Shown one piece after another: positions 7,066 through 17,278 of a stretch of DNA of 64,000 nt (position 1 is the stretch's first letter; every line of letters begins with the position of its first letter). The notes under the pieces are model-generated. The model had not been told where the DNA came from, did not search any database, and saw only the letters and a list, made by a program, of their open reading frames with translations. This DNA comes from Burkholderiales bacterium (GTDB taxonomy: Bacteria > Pseudomonadota > Gammaproteobacteria > Burkholderiales > JAEUOS01). The translations under genes were made by a program, and so were the position numbers. The DNA is taken from contig JAEUOR010000053.1 in assembly GCA_016790635.1 (NCBI GenBank), positions 124,001 to 188,000 of the forward strand, in the 5' to 3' direction.

Positions 7066-10000
7066 GTGGCGACCAGTGCATCTACGACTCAGCAGTACCT
7101 TGACCACGCTTTGCTTCAGCTTGGGGCGGAGTCGTACTTGCACCGACTCGATTTTGCTGTTCAACGAGATGTTGTTGATCGTCTCAAATACGGCTTCAAC
7201 GACCCGACCCACCCGTTCATCGACCCGGCGTCGCCAAGCGGACGCGCCCGTGATCGCGGCGACGCTGCGCCTTCCGGCCCAGACACGCCAGTTCTGCCGG
7301 GCTACAACCGGATGGTCGAGAGACAGGCGAGGGACCTGCTCGACCGCTGGCAAATCATCGACCACCACCCCAACGACGCGACGGGTTTCTCGGCGACGCT
7401 GTGGAAGAAGATCGGAGCGGATGAGTACACGCTGAGTTTCCGCAGCACCGAATTCCGCAGTTGGGCTTTGGCTGGCGACAACCAACGCGATAACGAAGGC
7501 GCGAACATCGCGGGAATCGTTGAGCGAGGGTTTGCCTTCGCCCAACTGGCTTCGATGGAGGAATACTGGCGGCATCTGATGGAAGGTGAGCGCTGGCAAG
7601 TCGATGCTGTTGATCCAACTCGTGGGCGATGGGTCCTCGATGGCAATATCGTTAGCTTTGCTGCTTCGACCCGGAGAGGCGATACTTTCAACGTCACCGG
7701 TTATAGCCTCGGCGGACACTTGGCACAGGTGTTCACCGTCATGCACCCTGAGGTGACGAAGGCTTATGTCTACAACGCTGCCGGCCACGGCATCTTGGCC
7801 GACGCCCCTGGCAGCAGTACCGAAAGAGCTGGAGGCACGACCGGAGAAGCGATACGCGCGATGCTCGCTGAGTTCACGCGCGCATTGATTACACCGAACT
7901 CGATCAGCTTTGACGGCCTGGTGTTCGGGTCTGGATCTCAGATTCTGGGCCTGGAGCAACTGCGTGATCTCCAACGACGCGCAGCGTCGAGCGCAGAGCG
8001 GTTTCGCAGCCCCTTTGACAGCGAGGGCGGCGTCGTCAATCCGATTCAGAAGGGCAACATCTACGACTATGGCGACGGGCGCTATGCGTTCGCCGAGGCC
8101 TACATTGCCGCACGTTATCCGACCGCCTCCTTAGCCGGCTTCGAATGGCGCAGTCTCCTCGGTGCGTTCGGACCGAGTCTTTGGCCGAACCGTTACCTCA
8201 ACCAGGACTACACGACCATCGCGTCGATCATTCAGAGCAATACCGGATCGGATCGACAATCTGTCGGGCCCTACCGCCGGATTTTTGCCGTGGCCGGACT
8301 TGCCGACACCGACGACTACCAGATCGTCGCGAATTCGCAACGCCACGGTAGCAACGAAGTACGGGTCTTCATCGAAGATCAGCCTGATGTCTACGGTGCC
8401 GGGGATCACTTCGGCCAGCTGCCAGCAGTGAGCGAAGCCGCCGGCCTGGTTGGACGTGACTTGGGCGACTTTGGCACGACCCATTCCATCATTCTTTTGA
8501 TCGACACCCTGAGTCTGACGCAGGCGTTACAGCGTTTGGACGGCACGCTCACGATGGAACGCGTAGCCGAAATGATGGCAGCGTCGTCCAACCAGCGTGG
8601 AGAAAGTAACTACGGTCCGGCAAGCGACGCTACGACTCGTCCGGGGCTGGCCGAAGGCGATTCCCTTGAGAACCTGCTCAACGCCGTGCGCAAGGCACTC
8701 TCCACGCCCGAAGAGTGGGAATCCACCCGCCGCGCCGCGTCCTCGCGCATCGACCGTGTCAACTCTGGCTTCGGCAACTTCGCCAATCGAACGGCCTTCT
8801 ACGACAACCTGGCCGAGCTCGATGGCTACGCTAACCGAGGTGTGCGGCTTCTGCCACTCGCCGAACGTGAAGCCGAAGGGCAACCGCTGGAGCCGAAAAG
8901 CGCCACCGAATTCATTGCCGCCGCGCTGGCGCAAGACGAGGTCGGCATGGCGTACCGCTATGCACTGCGTGAATTGAACCCGGTGGTAGTTGTCATTCCC
9001 GGTGGCTATGGCGAAGAACCACGGGCAAGTGAACTCGCGTTGTGGAACGGCACGACCGGCGGCATGACCGAAGCCGAGGTACGTGCCCGCGCCGAGGTCT
9101 TGCATCGCAAGCTTGAGGCCAACATCGGCAACCTGGTCAACGACATCACGCGGCCGATCACCACCACCATTGCCGCGGCCAAGGAGGTCAGCGACGCCGA
9201 GGGCCTGCGCATCGAAGACCGCAACCTCACCCAAGTCATCATTCCCGACCGCAACAGAATCCGTGAGACTCAGACCGTACCTTACGTGCTGCAATGGGAG
9301 GCATTGCCGCGCGATGCGCTCAAGCATTGGATATTCGGCACCGAGGCAACCGACCATCTGCGCGGTGGCGACGTCGCCTCCGGGCAGGGGTTTGACGATC
9401 GCTTGTTCGGCGGAGGCGGGGTGGACCTCCTTGAAGGCCGCCGCGGCAACGATTACCTGGAAGGCGGCAAGGGTAACGATGTCTACACCTACGGCGCCGT
9501 CTACCCCAGCACCATTCTTCTCGCCTCGAGCAATGACGGCGACGACACTATCCGCGACGTCGATGGCAAAGGCGTCATTCGCTCCACCTACGCCCACAAC
9601 GTGGTCTTCGGCGCCAACACCACTTATACGAACGTGGTTGCAGGCTTCTTCGTCCGGGAACCTGGTGTCGGGGAAAACTGGCAGAGCATCGACGGCCAAG
9701 TGAGGCTCGAGCGCCTGCCCGGAACGACTGATGACGGACAGCCGAGCGGACGCTACGACCTCAAGGTCACGTTTCGCGATCGCGACCGCAACCCCCGTCC
9801 CGGCTCGATCACCATCAAGGACTTCCGCGACGGCGACTTGCACATTCGCCTTTTGGACAGTGGCCCGTCGTCGAACCCGCCCTTCGAGAACATAATCCTT
9901 GGTGGCGACCCGGTCGAAGGCGCGGAGGCGGACCGTTGGGGCAACCGCGAAGCGCGGCCCGGCACACTCGAAAGCGACGTTGCCAATTCACTCAACGGCA

Positions 10001-13000
10001 CCGATAGGCCGGACCGCATTCTCGGCGGTGGTGGGCGGGATACCCTGAACGGCTACGCCCTGGCCGCATCGGCAGGCGGCCCGGCACCGCCTGGCGACTG
10101 GCTCGAAGGCGGCGCCGGCCGCGACCGCATCACCGGAAGCGCCGCGGACGACTTGATCGAAGGCGGCGGCAACGAGTTCAGCCCCACGGGTCGCGGCGGC
10201 GACATTCTTGAGGGACGTGCGGGCGACGACCGCATCTACGGCGGCGAGCGCATCGGGCTTCAAGAGGCGGTGCAGCGCGGCGAAGACCCGAACGTGGTGG
10301 CCATCGCGTTTGCGCCGGTGGACCTGCTCTCGGGCGGCGCAGATGATGATGAGCTTGTCGGCAGCGACGGGGCGGACCTGCTGCTGGGTGGTTCGGGTCG
10401 CGACATCCTGATCGGCGGCGTGGGGGCCGACACGATCCTCACCGACATGGAAATGACCAGCGCGAGCTACGACTGGTCGATCGCGCGCACGGTGTCGGGC
10501 AACGAGTTCCGGGTCGATTTCGACCGCATCACCGGGTTTGAACCCGGGCTGGAGTTCGGGCAGCCGGGCGACGTCGGCTATGGAGGGCGTGGCAACGACT
10601 GGATCTTCGGCGGCAACGCCGACGATGTCCTCGACGGCGGTACGGATGACGACGCCCTCATCGGCGGCGGCGGGGCCGATGTACTGATCGGTGGGACTGG
10701 TAACGACAAACTGTCAGGCGACTCCGGTGACGACCCGATCGCGCGCCATGGCGACGATGTTCTCGACGGCGGCGATGGTGACGACACCTTGAGAGGCGGT
10801 GGTGGCGACGACATCCTGTTTGGCGGTAACGGAGTCGACCACCTGAATGGAAATGAGAAAGACGACATCCTGTTTGGCGAGGACGGTAACGATCGGATTT
10901 TCGGTGACGCCGACAATGACGTGCTGTTCGGCGGCGACGGCGACGACACGCTTGACGGCGGTGAACACGACGACCGTCTCGACGGTGGCGCGGGCCGCGA
11001 CACCCTCATCGGCGGCGCGGGGCGCGACACGCTCACCGGCGGCGCCGGTGAAGATGTACTCCAGGGTGGCACCGGCCGCGATACCTACGTCTTCAACCGC
11101 GGCGACGGCGTGGAGGTGATTTACGACTCGGACGACGCTGGCACCGCGGGCGCGCCGCCCAGTCAGGACAATACCGACAAAAGCATCATCGTCCTGGGCG
11201 ACGGCATCCGGCGCGAGAACGTCCGGTTTGCCTCCGGCAGCCTCAAGATCGACTTTGGCGATGGCGACGCCATTCACATGGTGTTGCCCGCCGGCAGCGA
11301 CGACCCATCGGCTGCGGCGATGTTCGCCCGCATCGAGTTTGCCGACGGCAGCATCCTCACCTGGGACGACGTGCTGGCGCAGGGGTTCGACCTCGACGGC
11401 ACCGAGTACGTCGCGCCCCTCTTAGATGCCGGGGGTCAGGTGATGGACCCGGGTCAAAGTGGCGACGACATCATCGTAGGCACCGACAACGCCGCCACGC
11501 GCGACCGCATGCGCGGGCTTTCGGGCAATGACCTGCTGTTGGGCCGCGCGGGAGACGACCTTCTGGTGGGTGGTGCCGGCAACGACACTCTCGACGGCGG
11601 CGCGGGCAACGACACCCTGACAGGTGGCGCCGGCTTCGACTTGCTCAAGGGAGGCGCGGGCAACGACCGCTATGTGTTCGCTGTCGGTGATGGCGCCGAG
11701 GACATCATCGACGACTCCGAAGGCACCAACACGCTTGCCTTCGGGCCCGGCGTCGACGTGCTCGCAGTGGATGCGACGCCGCTTTACAACCCCGCGCTCG
11801 GAACCAGTCCGTTCACGCTGTCCTTGATCTACGGTGTTCCTGGCTTCGCCACCGCGCGCGTCTGGCTGCGCGGCGCAATGGAGTCCGGCAACACCCGTGT
11901 CGAGCTGGCGGACGGGCGTGTGCTCACGCATGAAGACCTGCTGTCCCGCGTGGAGCGCAGCGTTACTGTTGTCGGCGACGCCGGACCCAACGTCATTGCG
12001 GGTGGACGCGGAGCCGACTTCCTGTACGGCCAGGGCGGCGATGACACGATCGATGGCCTGGCCGGCAACGATGTCGTCTTTGGCGGAGCGGGAGACGACC
12101 GGATAGACGGTGGCCTTGGCGAAGACGGGATCGCCGGTGGAGCAGGCAACGACCAGGTCTTCGGCGGCGCCGGCCACGATCAAATATATGGCGAGGAAGG
12201 CGACGATCAGCTGGACGGCGGCTTCGGCGCAGACCGGCTGTACGGCGACGAAGGCAACGACCGGCTCATTGGCGGCCCGGACAACGACCTTCTCGATGGC
12301 GGCCTCGGCGATGACGTCTTCGTCTTTGCGCGCGGCGACGGGCGTGATGTCATCACCGATGCTGGCGGCACCACGATCATCGAGTTCAGCACCGGGCTTG
12401 CGCGCGCGGAGGCGCGTGCGAGCGTGGTCAACGACAGCGATGGCACCACCCTCTTGCGCCTGGACTTTGGCGACGAGGACACGCTCCTGGTGCGCGCGGG
12501 ACTGACGCGTGCCCAGGATGCGCAGCCGACCCGCTTTGTCTTCGCCGACGGCCGTGTCGACGATGTGCGCTCCCTGTTAGCCGATGCGCTCGATGGCTCG
12601 ATCGACTACTTCGCGGGCGCTGCGGCGATCGATCTGGCTGGCGGGCGCCACCGCGACCGCATCGTCGGCTCCGTGGGCGACGACCAGATTGCCGGCAACG
12701 GTGGCGACGACGTGCTCGTAGGTCTGGTCGGTGACGACGACATCGACGGCGGCGACGGGGACGATGTCATCGACGGTGGGCCAGACGACGACCTCATGGC
12801 AGGCGGCGCGGGCGCGGATACCTACCGTCTTGCGCGCGGCATGGGGCGCGACCGCATCGTTGAGGCGCCAGCAGACATCAACACTCTTTCGCTCGATGCC
12901 GGCCTTGACATCGAAGACCTGCGCGCCGCGCGCCGTGGCTACGACCTGGTCATCGACTTGGGCGGCAGTGCCGAAAGCATCACTCTGGTGGGTTACTACG

Positions 13001-16000
13001 CAGGCACCGGCGAATGGCGCATCTCCGAGACCGGCGGCCGCACCCAGGGCATGGCGGAATTCCTGCGCACCGCCGTTGCTCCGCCGGTGATGGCGAGCCC
13101 GGCCGAGGCGATGGCCGCCTTCGAGGCCGACGTGCGCGCCTACTGGGCCGGCGCGCTGTTGCAAGGCGGCTATGTCGTCAATTCTGCGGGTGACTACCTG
13201 CGCGACGCGACCACGCGTTACGGGAACACCCTCGAAACCCGCGATATCGACCAGGTGCGGCTGGCTTCGACCACGCACGTCGAGGCGCCGCGTGACGATG
13301 CCCTCTTCGCGCCGGCCCAGCCGGCGCTACGCGTGACCCGGCAGGCATCCAGCTCGACCACCGAAATTCGCGAAGTCGAACGCCCCGACACGCGCGGCAC
13401 GATGTTCGTGAGTTATGCGCAGGGCGGCAATCTGATCGCGGCCGGACGCATCATCCAGGGCCCTATCCCGCCGTCCGACCCGCTGCCGCAGATGCCGCTG
13501 GTGCGCACTGACGGTATCGCGATTCAGTCCAGCAGCGCCTCCCGCGGCTACGGTGTGCCGGTCTACGCCACCGCCCCGACGATTGGCGCGGCAGGTCTGG
13601 CCGTGCCCATCGTCGGCTTCAATGTATTCCCGAACTCGGCCGGCGAAGGATTCGCGCCGCCGACGCTGCGCGAAACATGGATAGTGACGCAGTCGCGCAA
13701 TGAGCGCGATACCGACTTGCAGGTGGTGCGAACGACCGGCGGCGTGGGCGCGAACCGCATCAACGTTGAAGGCGGCACCGCCGCCGATGGCGGCGAGGGT
13801 GACGACATCCTTACCGCAGGCGCGCTGCCCCTGCCGCTGGGTGCGGCCGAACTGGCCGGCAAGCCCGGTTCTTTCCTGTACGGCGCCGGTGGCGACGACA
13901 CGCTCTTGGGCGGAACCGGCAACGATGTGCTGGCCGACGACAGCGGCAACACCTTCATGGATGGCGATGCGGGCAGCGACCGCTATCTGATCTTCGCCGG
14001 CCCCGGCGTGCATACCATCTGGGACCGAGGTGGGTGGACTCATCCCGGTGCCATGGCCAACCAGGGCGACCTGGACTTCTGGTTGGCTGGCAGCCGTGAC
14101 AAGGACACGGTCGAGCTGCCGGATGGCGTTGCACGCGGCGACCTGGTGTTTGTCTGGAGCGTCGAGAACCTCCAGGTCTCGCGCGCCGCCAACCTCCGCC
14201 ATGGCTCCCTCTTCATGAATGACCTGCCGCTGGCGGTGCCGACGGCGGTGCTGTCGGTGTCGTGGGGCGCGCTGGCCGGCGGTGGATCACTGCGCATCGT
14301 CATGCCGCACTCCGATGATCCAGTCGGCGCGGGCATCGAGGCCTTGCGCCTGGCCGACGGCACGACCCTGACGCGCACCGATATCCTCGCCGCCAGCCCC
14401 TTCGATCTGGACCCCAACCGGCAGGCCAATGTCCTTAACGGCGACAACCTGGACGGCGAGTCCGGCGACGACCGCATCAGCGGCAATGGCGTCTTGCGCG
14501 GCGGTGCCGGCAACGACAGCATCATCGGCGGCAATGGTCGCGATGCGATCACCGGCGACGAGGGTGCGGATTCGCTGGACGGCGGCGCCGGCGATGACCT
14601 GCTGGGGTTCGGTGTCCGCGAGTACATCGGCGCGGGCAACTTCTACCGTGGCGGTGCGGGCAACGATATCTTGCTCGGATCGCATGCCGCTGACGTGTTT
14701 GCTTTTGGACGCGGCGACGGCGCCGATCTGATTGGCGATTACCTGCACGACCCCGGCAACAGCCCAGCGGTGCAGCGCTTCCTGCCGCGCGTGGCCCGGG
14801 CGTTTGGCGACCTTGACTGGTTCAGGAACTACGTTGACGCGACCTTCCGGGACAGCGCCTTGCTTCAGGTGTTTCCGGGGGCCCATGTCGGCATCGATAC
14901 CTTGCGCTTTGGCGCGGGCATCGATCCCGCAACGGTCCGATTTGTCCGGAGCAGCGCCCTCGACTACAGCCCGTACAGCGATCCGCCGAACCCGGCAGAC
15001 ACGCCCCAGTCCGACTCGGCCGGCACCGACCTGGTTCTCGATCTGGGCGCGGGCGACAGTGTGCGCGTGGTCGGCTTTTTTCCGCGTCAACTCGCCTGGT
15101 GGGAATACGAAGAGGGCGGCGGACCCCCACCGGTTGTGCCACACCCGTTAGGGCGCATCGAGTTCGCCGACGGGACCGTGTGGGACCGCGCGATGATCGA
15201 CCATCGCGCTGCAGGCGGCGCATATGTTCCGGTCAATCGGGCGCCGCTTGCAGCCGGCGCAATCGCCGACCAGGGCGTCGTCGGCGGCGCGAGCTTCGAT
15301 CTGCGCCTGGCCGATGACCTCATTGCCGACCCCGATGGCGACACGCTCACTTGGAGCGCACAGCGGCTCGGTGCGCCAGGGCAAGCCGCGCCGCTGCCGG
15401 CGTGGCTTCACTTCGACCCGCTCACGCGGCGCTTCACCGGCGTGCCGGCCGACGCCGATGCCGGCAATCTGCGCGTTGTTGTCAGCGCGACCGATCCGGC
15501 GGGACTTGCGGCGACGCGCGAGTTCAATCTGTCGGTGACGGCGGCAGCGCACGGTGGGGACGGCGTGGGCGCTGGGGCGGGCGGCGGATCGAGTGCGGGC
15601 GGGCCGTCGGGCGGAACATCGGGAGGAACCTCCGGAGGAACGACAGGCGGAACCTCGGGTGGAACGTCCGGTGGGGCCTCGGCAGGTGACGCATCTTCCG
15701 GAGGATCTTCGTCCGGAACAGGGTCAGGACCCGGGTCTGGCGCCGGGTCCGGCACTGGATCCGGTAGCAGCACTACATCGGGCGGCGGATCCGGCGATGC
15801 GACGACCGGCGTGCCGGGCAGCCTGACACTCGCCCCCGCTTCTGGTCGGTCGGGTGCATCCGACGCTGCGATGGCCGCGCCGGAGAACAACCCCTTGTTT
15901 GCCGGAGAGATGCGCGATGCAGGCGCAAGTGCTCCGACAACGAACCCCTCAGACGCGCTTGATCCCCTGGACCGACTTCTGGCGGTGCTGGGGTACATCA

Positions 16001-16404
16001 ACCCGGACGGGTCCCCGAATCCTGATCGCTACGCACCACTGCCGTCAGAGGGTCCGGACTTCGATGTGCGCCGCTTCTTGCGGGCCCCGCGCGATGCTTA
16101 CACCTATGGCGACGGTACGCGCGGCGCCGATTCGGACGCGATCGACACTCATGAACAGGGGGCGGAGCGCCCCGGCCTTAGCGGCATTGCGCTCACCCAC
16201 GCGCTGCTCGAAATCCATCTTGCCAACAGCGATGGCGCGGCGTTGGGCGGCATGCCGGTAGACACCCACGCCATGCGCGGCTTCGCCGGCCTGGGAGTGC
16301 CGGGGCTGGACATTGGCGGAGGCGGTTCGTTGGCCGGTATTGATGCGGTCGGCCTGCGCGGATTCGGTGGACTGAGCGAAGGGTTCGCGCGACTCGGCGC
16401 TTGA
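7066..16404 (+). CDS. Giant lipase-domain RTX protein (intact L gene of the array)
   Basis: 3112 residues from GTG 7066, with GGAGA five bases upstream. Residues about 1-330 form an alpha/beta-hydrolase lipase domain with YTLSFRSTEF and the nucleophile elbow GYSLGGHLA (Ser about 214). About 330-750 is a region I cannot assign. From about 753 to 2560 come separated blocks of GGxGxDxLx RTX nonapeptides, which fold as calcium-binding beta rolls, with beta-rich spacers (for example LADGRVLTHEDLL) between blocks. About 2721-2828 resembles an Ig-like He_PIG module (PDGDTLTWSA, PLPAWLHFDP). A Gly/Ser/Thr linker with GGTSGGT repeats follows (about 2833-2918), then a Gly/Ala/Leu-rich tail that could hold the type I secretion signal. 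No ABC exporter or membrane-fusion gene is in the window. Likely a secreted or surface enzyme acting on lipids; the substrate is unknown. Confidence 0.85.
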   Translation: MATSASTTQQYLDHALLQLGAESYLHRLDFAVQRDVVDRLKYGFNDPTHPFIDPASPSGRARDRGDAAPSGPDTPVLPGYNRMVERQARDLLDRWQIIDHHPNDATGFSATLWKKIGADEYTLSFRSTEFRSWALAGDNQRDNEGANIAGIVERGFAFAQLASMEEYWRHLMEGERWQVDAVDPTRGRWVLDGNIVSFAASTRRGDTFNVTGYSLGGHLAQVFTVMHPEVTKAYVYNAAGHGILADAPGSSTERAGGTTGEAIRAMLAEFTRALITPNSISFDGLVFGSGSQILGLEQLRDLQRRAASSAERFRSPFDSEGGVVNPIQKGNIYDYGDGRYAFAEAYIAARYPTASLAGFEWRSLLGAFGPSLWPNRYLNQDYTTIASIIQSNTGSDRQSVGPYRRIFAVAGLADTDDYQIVANSQRHGSNEVRVFIEDQPDVYGAGDHFGQLPAVSEAAGLVGRDLGDFGTTHSIILLIDTLSLTQALQRLDGTLTMERVAEMMAASSNQRGESNYGPASDATTRPGLAEGDSLENLLNAVRKALSTPEEWESTRRAASSRIDRVNSGFGNFANRTAFYDNLAELDGYANRGVRLLPLAEREAEGQPLEPKSATEFIAAALAQDEVGMAYRYALRELNPVVVVIPGGYGEEPRASELALWNGTTGGMTEAEVRARAEVLHRKLEANIGNLVNDITRPITTTIAAAKEVSDAEGLRIEDRNLTQVIIPDRNRIRETQTVPYVLQWEALPRDALKHWIFGTEATDHLRGGDVASGQGFDDRLFGGGGVDLLEGRRGNDYLEGGKGNDVYTYGAVYPSTILLASSNDGDDTIRDVDGKGVIRSTYAHNVVFGANTTYTNVVAGFFVREPGVGENWQSIDGQVRLERLPGTTDDGQPSGRYDLKVTFRDRDRNPRPGSITIKDFRDGDLHIRLLDSGPSSNPPFENIILGGDPVEGAEADRWGNREARPGTLESDVANSLNGTDRPDRILGGGGRDTLNGYALAASAGGPAPPGDWLEGGAGRDRITGSAADDLIEGGGNEFSPTGRGGDILEGRAGDDRIYGGERIGLQEAVQRGEDPNVVAIAFAPVDLLSGGADDDELVGSDGADLLLGGSGRDILIGGVGADTILTDMEMTSASYDWSIARTVSGNEFRVDFDRITGFEPGLEFGQPGDVGYGGRGNDWIFGGNADDVLDGGTDDDALIGGGGADVLIGGTGNDKLSGDSGDDPIARHGDDVLDGGDGDDTLRGGGGDDILFGGNGVDHLNGNEKDDILFGEDGNDRIFGDADNDVLFGGDGDDTLDGGEHDDRLDGGAGRDTLIGGAGRDTLTGGAGEDVLQGGTGRDTYVFNRGDGVEVIYDSDDAGTAGAPPSQDNTDKSIIVLGDGIRRENVRFASGSLKIDFGDGDAIHMVLPAGSDDPSAAAMFARIEFADGSILTWDDVLAQGFDLDGTEYVAPLLDAGGQVMDPGQSGDDIIVGTDNAATRDRMRGLSGNDLLLGRAGDDLLVGGAGNDTLDGGAGNDTLTGGAGFDLLKGGAGNDRYVFAVGDGAEDIIDDSEGTNTLAFGPGVDVLAVDATPLYNPALGTSPFTLSLIYGVPGFATARVWLRGAMESGNTRVELADGRVLTHEDLLSRVERSVTVVGDAGPNVIAGGRGADFLYGQGGDDTIDGLAGNDVVFGGAGDDRIDGGLGEDGIAGGAGNDQVFGGAGHDQIYGEEGDDQLDGGFGADRLYGDEGNDRLIGGPDNDLLDGGLGDDVFVFARGDGRDVITDAGGTTIIEFSTGLARAEARASVVNDSDGTTLLRLDFGDEDTLLVRAGLTRAQDAQPTRFVFADGRVDDVRSLLADALDGSIDYFAGAAAIDLAGGRHRDRIVGSVGDDQIAGNGGDDVLVGLVGDDDIDGGDGDDVIDGGPDDDLMAGGAGADTYRLARGMGRDRIVEAPADINTLSLDAGLDIEDLRAARRGYDLVIDLGGSAESITLVGYYAGTGEWRISETGGRTQGMAEFLRTAVAPPVMASPAEAMAAFEADVRAYWAGALLQGGYVVNSAGDYLRDATTRYGNTLETRDIDQVRLASTTHVEAPRDDALFAPAQPALRVTRQASSSTTEIREVERPDTRGTMFVSYAQGGNLIAAGRIIQGPIPPSDPLPQMPLVRTDGIAIQSSSASRGYGVPVYATAPTIGAAGLAVPIVGFNVFPNSAGEGFAPPTLRETWIVTQSRNERDTDLQVVRTTGGVGANRINVEGGTAADGGEGDDILTAGALPLPLGAAELAGKPGSFLYGAGGDDTLLGGTGNDVLADDSGNTFMDGDAGSDRYLIFAGPGVHTIWDRGGWTHPGAMANQGDLDFWLAGSRDKDTVELPDGVARGDLVFVWSVENLQVSRAANLRHGSLFMNDLPLAVPTAVLSVSWGALAGGGSLRIVMPHSDDPVGAGIEALRLADGTTLTRTDILAASPFDLDPNRQANVLNGDNLDGESGDDRISGNGVLRGGAGNDSIIGGNGRDAITGDEGADSLDGGAGDDLLGFGVREYIGAGNFYRGGAGNDILLGSHAADVFAFGRGDGADLIGDYLHDPGNSPAVQRFLPRVARAFGDLDWFRNYVDATFRDSALLQVFPGAHVGIDTLRFGAGIDPATVRFVRSSALDYSPYSDPPNPADTPQSDSAGTDLVLDLGAGDSVRVVGFFPRQLAWWEYEEGGGPPPVVPHPLGRIEFADGTVWDRAMIDHRAAGGAYVPVNRAPLAAGAIADQGVVGGASFDLRLADDLIADPDGDTLTWSAQRLGAPGQAAPLPAWLHFDPLTRRFTGVPADADAGNLRVVVSATDPAGLAATREFNLSVTAAAHGGDGVGAGAGGGSSAGGPSGGTSGGTSGGTTGGTSGGTSGGASAGDASSGGSSSGTGSGPGSGAGSGTGSGSSTTSGGGSGDATTGVPGSLTLAPASGRSGASDAAMAAPENNPLFAGEMRDAGASAPTTNPSDALDPLDRLLAVLGYINPDGSPNPDRYAPLPSEGPDFDVRRFLRAPRDAYTYGDGTRGADSDAIDTHEQGAERPGLSGIALTHALLEIHLANSDGAALGGMPVDTHAMRGFAGLGVPGLDIGGGGSLAGIDAVGLRGFGGLSEGFARLGA
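9325..14745 (+). repeat. RTX nonapeptide repeat region within the L protein gene
   Basis: Blocks of 27-base units encoding GGxGxDxLx cluster near 9330-9480, 10005-10440, 10560-11090, 11460-11680, 11985-12330, 12650-12820, 13760-13990 and 14400-14720. The blocks are interrupted by unique beta-rich stretches. Long runs of near-identical units are prone to slippage and recombination. This is a likely reason why L3 was cut and rejoined within the block around 10.5 kb. Confidence 0.85.
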
Positions 16405-16517
16405 GGCAATCGAGTTGGTCAAGAAACGCCTTTGATCGATTCAGCCACGCAACCCGGTCTGACGGCCCGCTTGCCTCGCTTGCACGCCGCTCATACGCCT
16501 CCGTAGCGAAACGTCCC

Positions 16518-16919
16518 ATGGGTCTGGATTCCATGATCCGCATCGCCGCCCTTTGCATGGTGCTGGCCTGCGCCGAGACCCTGCACGGAATCGTCAGGAT
16601 CACCATCGTCATTCCACGCATCGGCAAGGAGCGGGCCGTCAAGCTCAGCGCACTGACCGGAACTGTCCTTGCCTTCATGATCTGCTGGCTGCTCGTTCCC
16701 GGCATCGGCCTGCGGTCGGCCTCAGCCCACCTCGCCCTGGGCATAGGCCTCGCCGCCTTCATGGCCGGTTTTGATGTTGCCATCGGAAGGTGGCTCATGC
16801 GCAAGTCCTGGGTCAAGATCTGGCCAGATTTCGACCCGAGAACGGGTAACTACCTCCTGTATGGGCTTTGCGCGCTGTGCTTCATTCCGTTGGCGGTTTG
16901 GACCTTGCAGCCCGCATGA
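16518..16919 (+). CDS. Small four-helix membrane protein of unknown function
   Basis: 133 residues from ATG 16518 (an ATG at 16533 is also possible; neither has a strong ribosome-binding site). Four hydrophobic segments are visible, at roughly residues 6-25, 42-62, 67-88 and 112-130. A conserved-looking hydrophilic stretch WPDFDPRTGNYLLYG lies before the last helix, and TLHGIVRITIVIPRIGKERA lies between helices 1 and 2. The layout resembles widespread uncharacterised proteobacterial membrane proteins, but I cannot name it. It lies 113 bp after the L gene on the same strand and before the exporter relic, so it may be backbone sequence. Confidence 0.6.
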   Translation: MGLDSMIRIAALCMVLACAETLHGIVRITIVIPRIGKERAVKLSALTGTVLAFMICWLLVPGIGLRSASAHLALGIGLAAFMAGFDVAIGRWLMRKSWVKIWPDFDPRTGNYLLYGLCALCFIPLAVWTLQPA

Positions 16920-17077
16920 GTTGTTGCCGCGGTGGGCTCATTGCGTAGGCCCCGGCAATTGCTTCCCCGATCGGGAAACCATCCGGCCAGGGCATTGATT
17001 TGTTCAACCCGGCAACTGGGCTACGCGCTCTGCGCGCCTGCGAGCAGCGCGGACCTGTACGGCTGCGGGTGACGCGC

Positions 17078-17176
17078 GTGGAAGTGGCATGGGAATGCGT
17101 GGTCGAGACCCCTTGGTACCGGTTGGTTGCGTTGGCGCTGTTGGCCGAATCGCCGCGTCGCGACGCTCGCTACCTT
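17078..17176 (+). pseudogene. Relic of a LysE/RhtB-type exporter gene
   Basis: Translates to a stretch including VETPWYRLVALALLAESPRR, which aligns with VETAWYALVALALSAESPRR of the gene at window position 1. Similarity fades after about 17176, there is no start codon or membrane N-terminus, and the rest to 17278 is unassigned. The two related ends bracket the 17-kb accessory region. This relic is either a diverged duplicate left by the insertion or the decayed end of a separate exporter. Confidence 0.55.
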
Positions 17177-17278
17177 TCCCTCAACGGCTCCCGCCGCGCA
17201 GACCTGCAGATCATTGGAACAGCGGCGGATCTAGCAGGCGGGGTTCCCGTTCACGTTAGAGGGCGCGGCCTGGCCGGG

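Noticed and set aside
6016..7974. Open frame of 652 codons on the minus strand
   Set aside because: Antisense to A4 and the L gene start, low-complexity composition, no recognisable domain.
9325..14745. Dense short repeats as a possible CRISPR array
   Set aside because: The units encode GGxGxDxLx in one continuous frame with no fixed spacers, so they are protein repeats.
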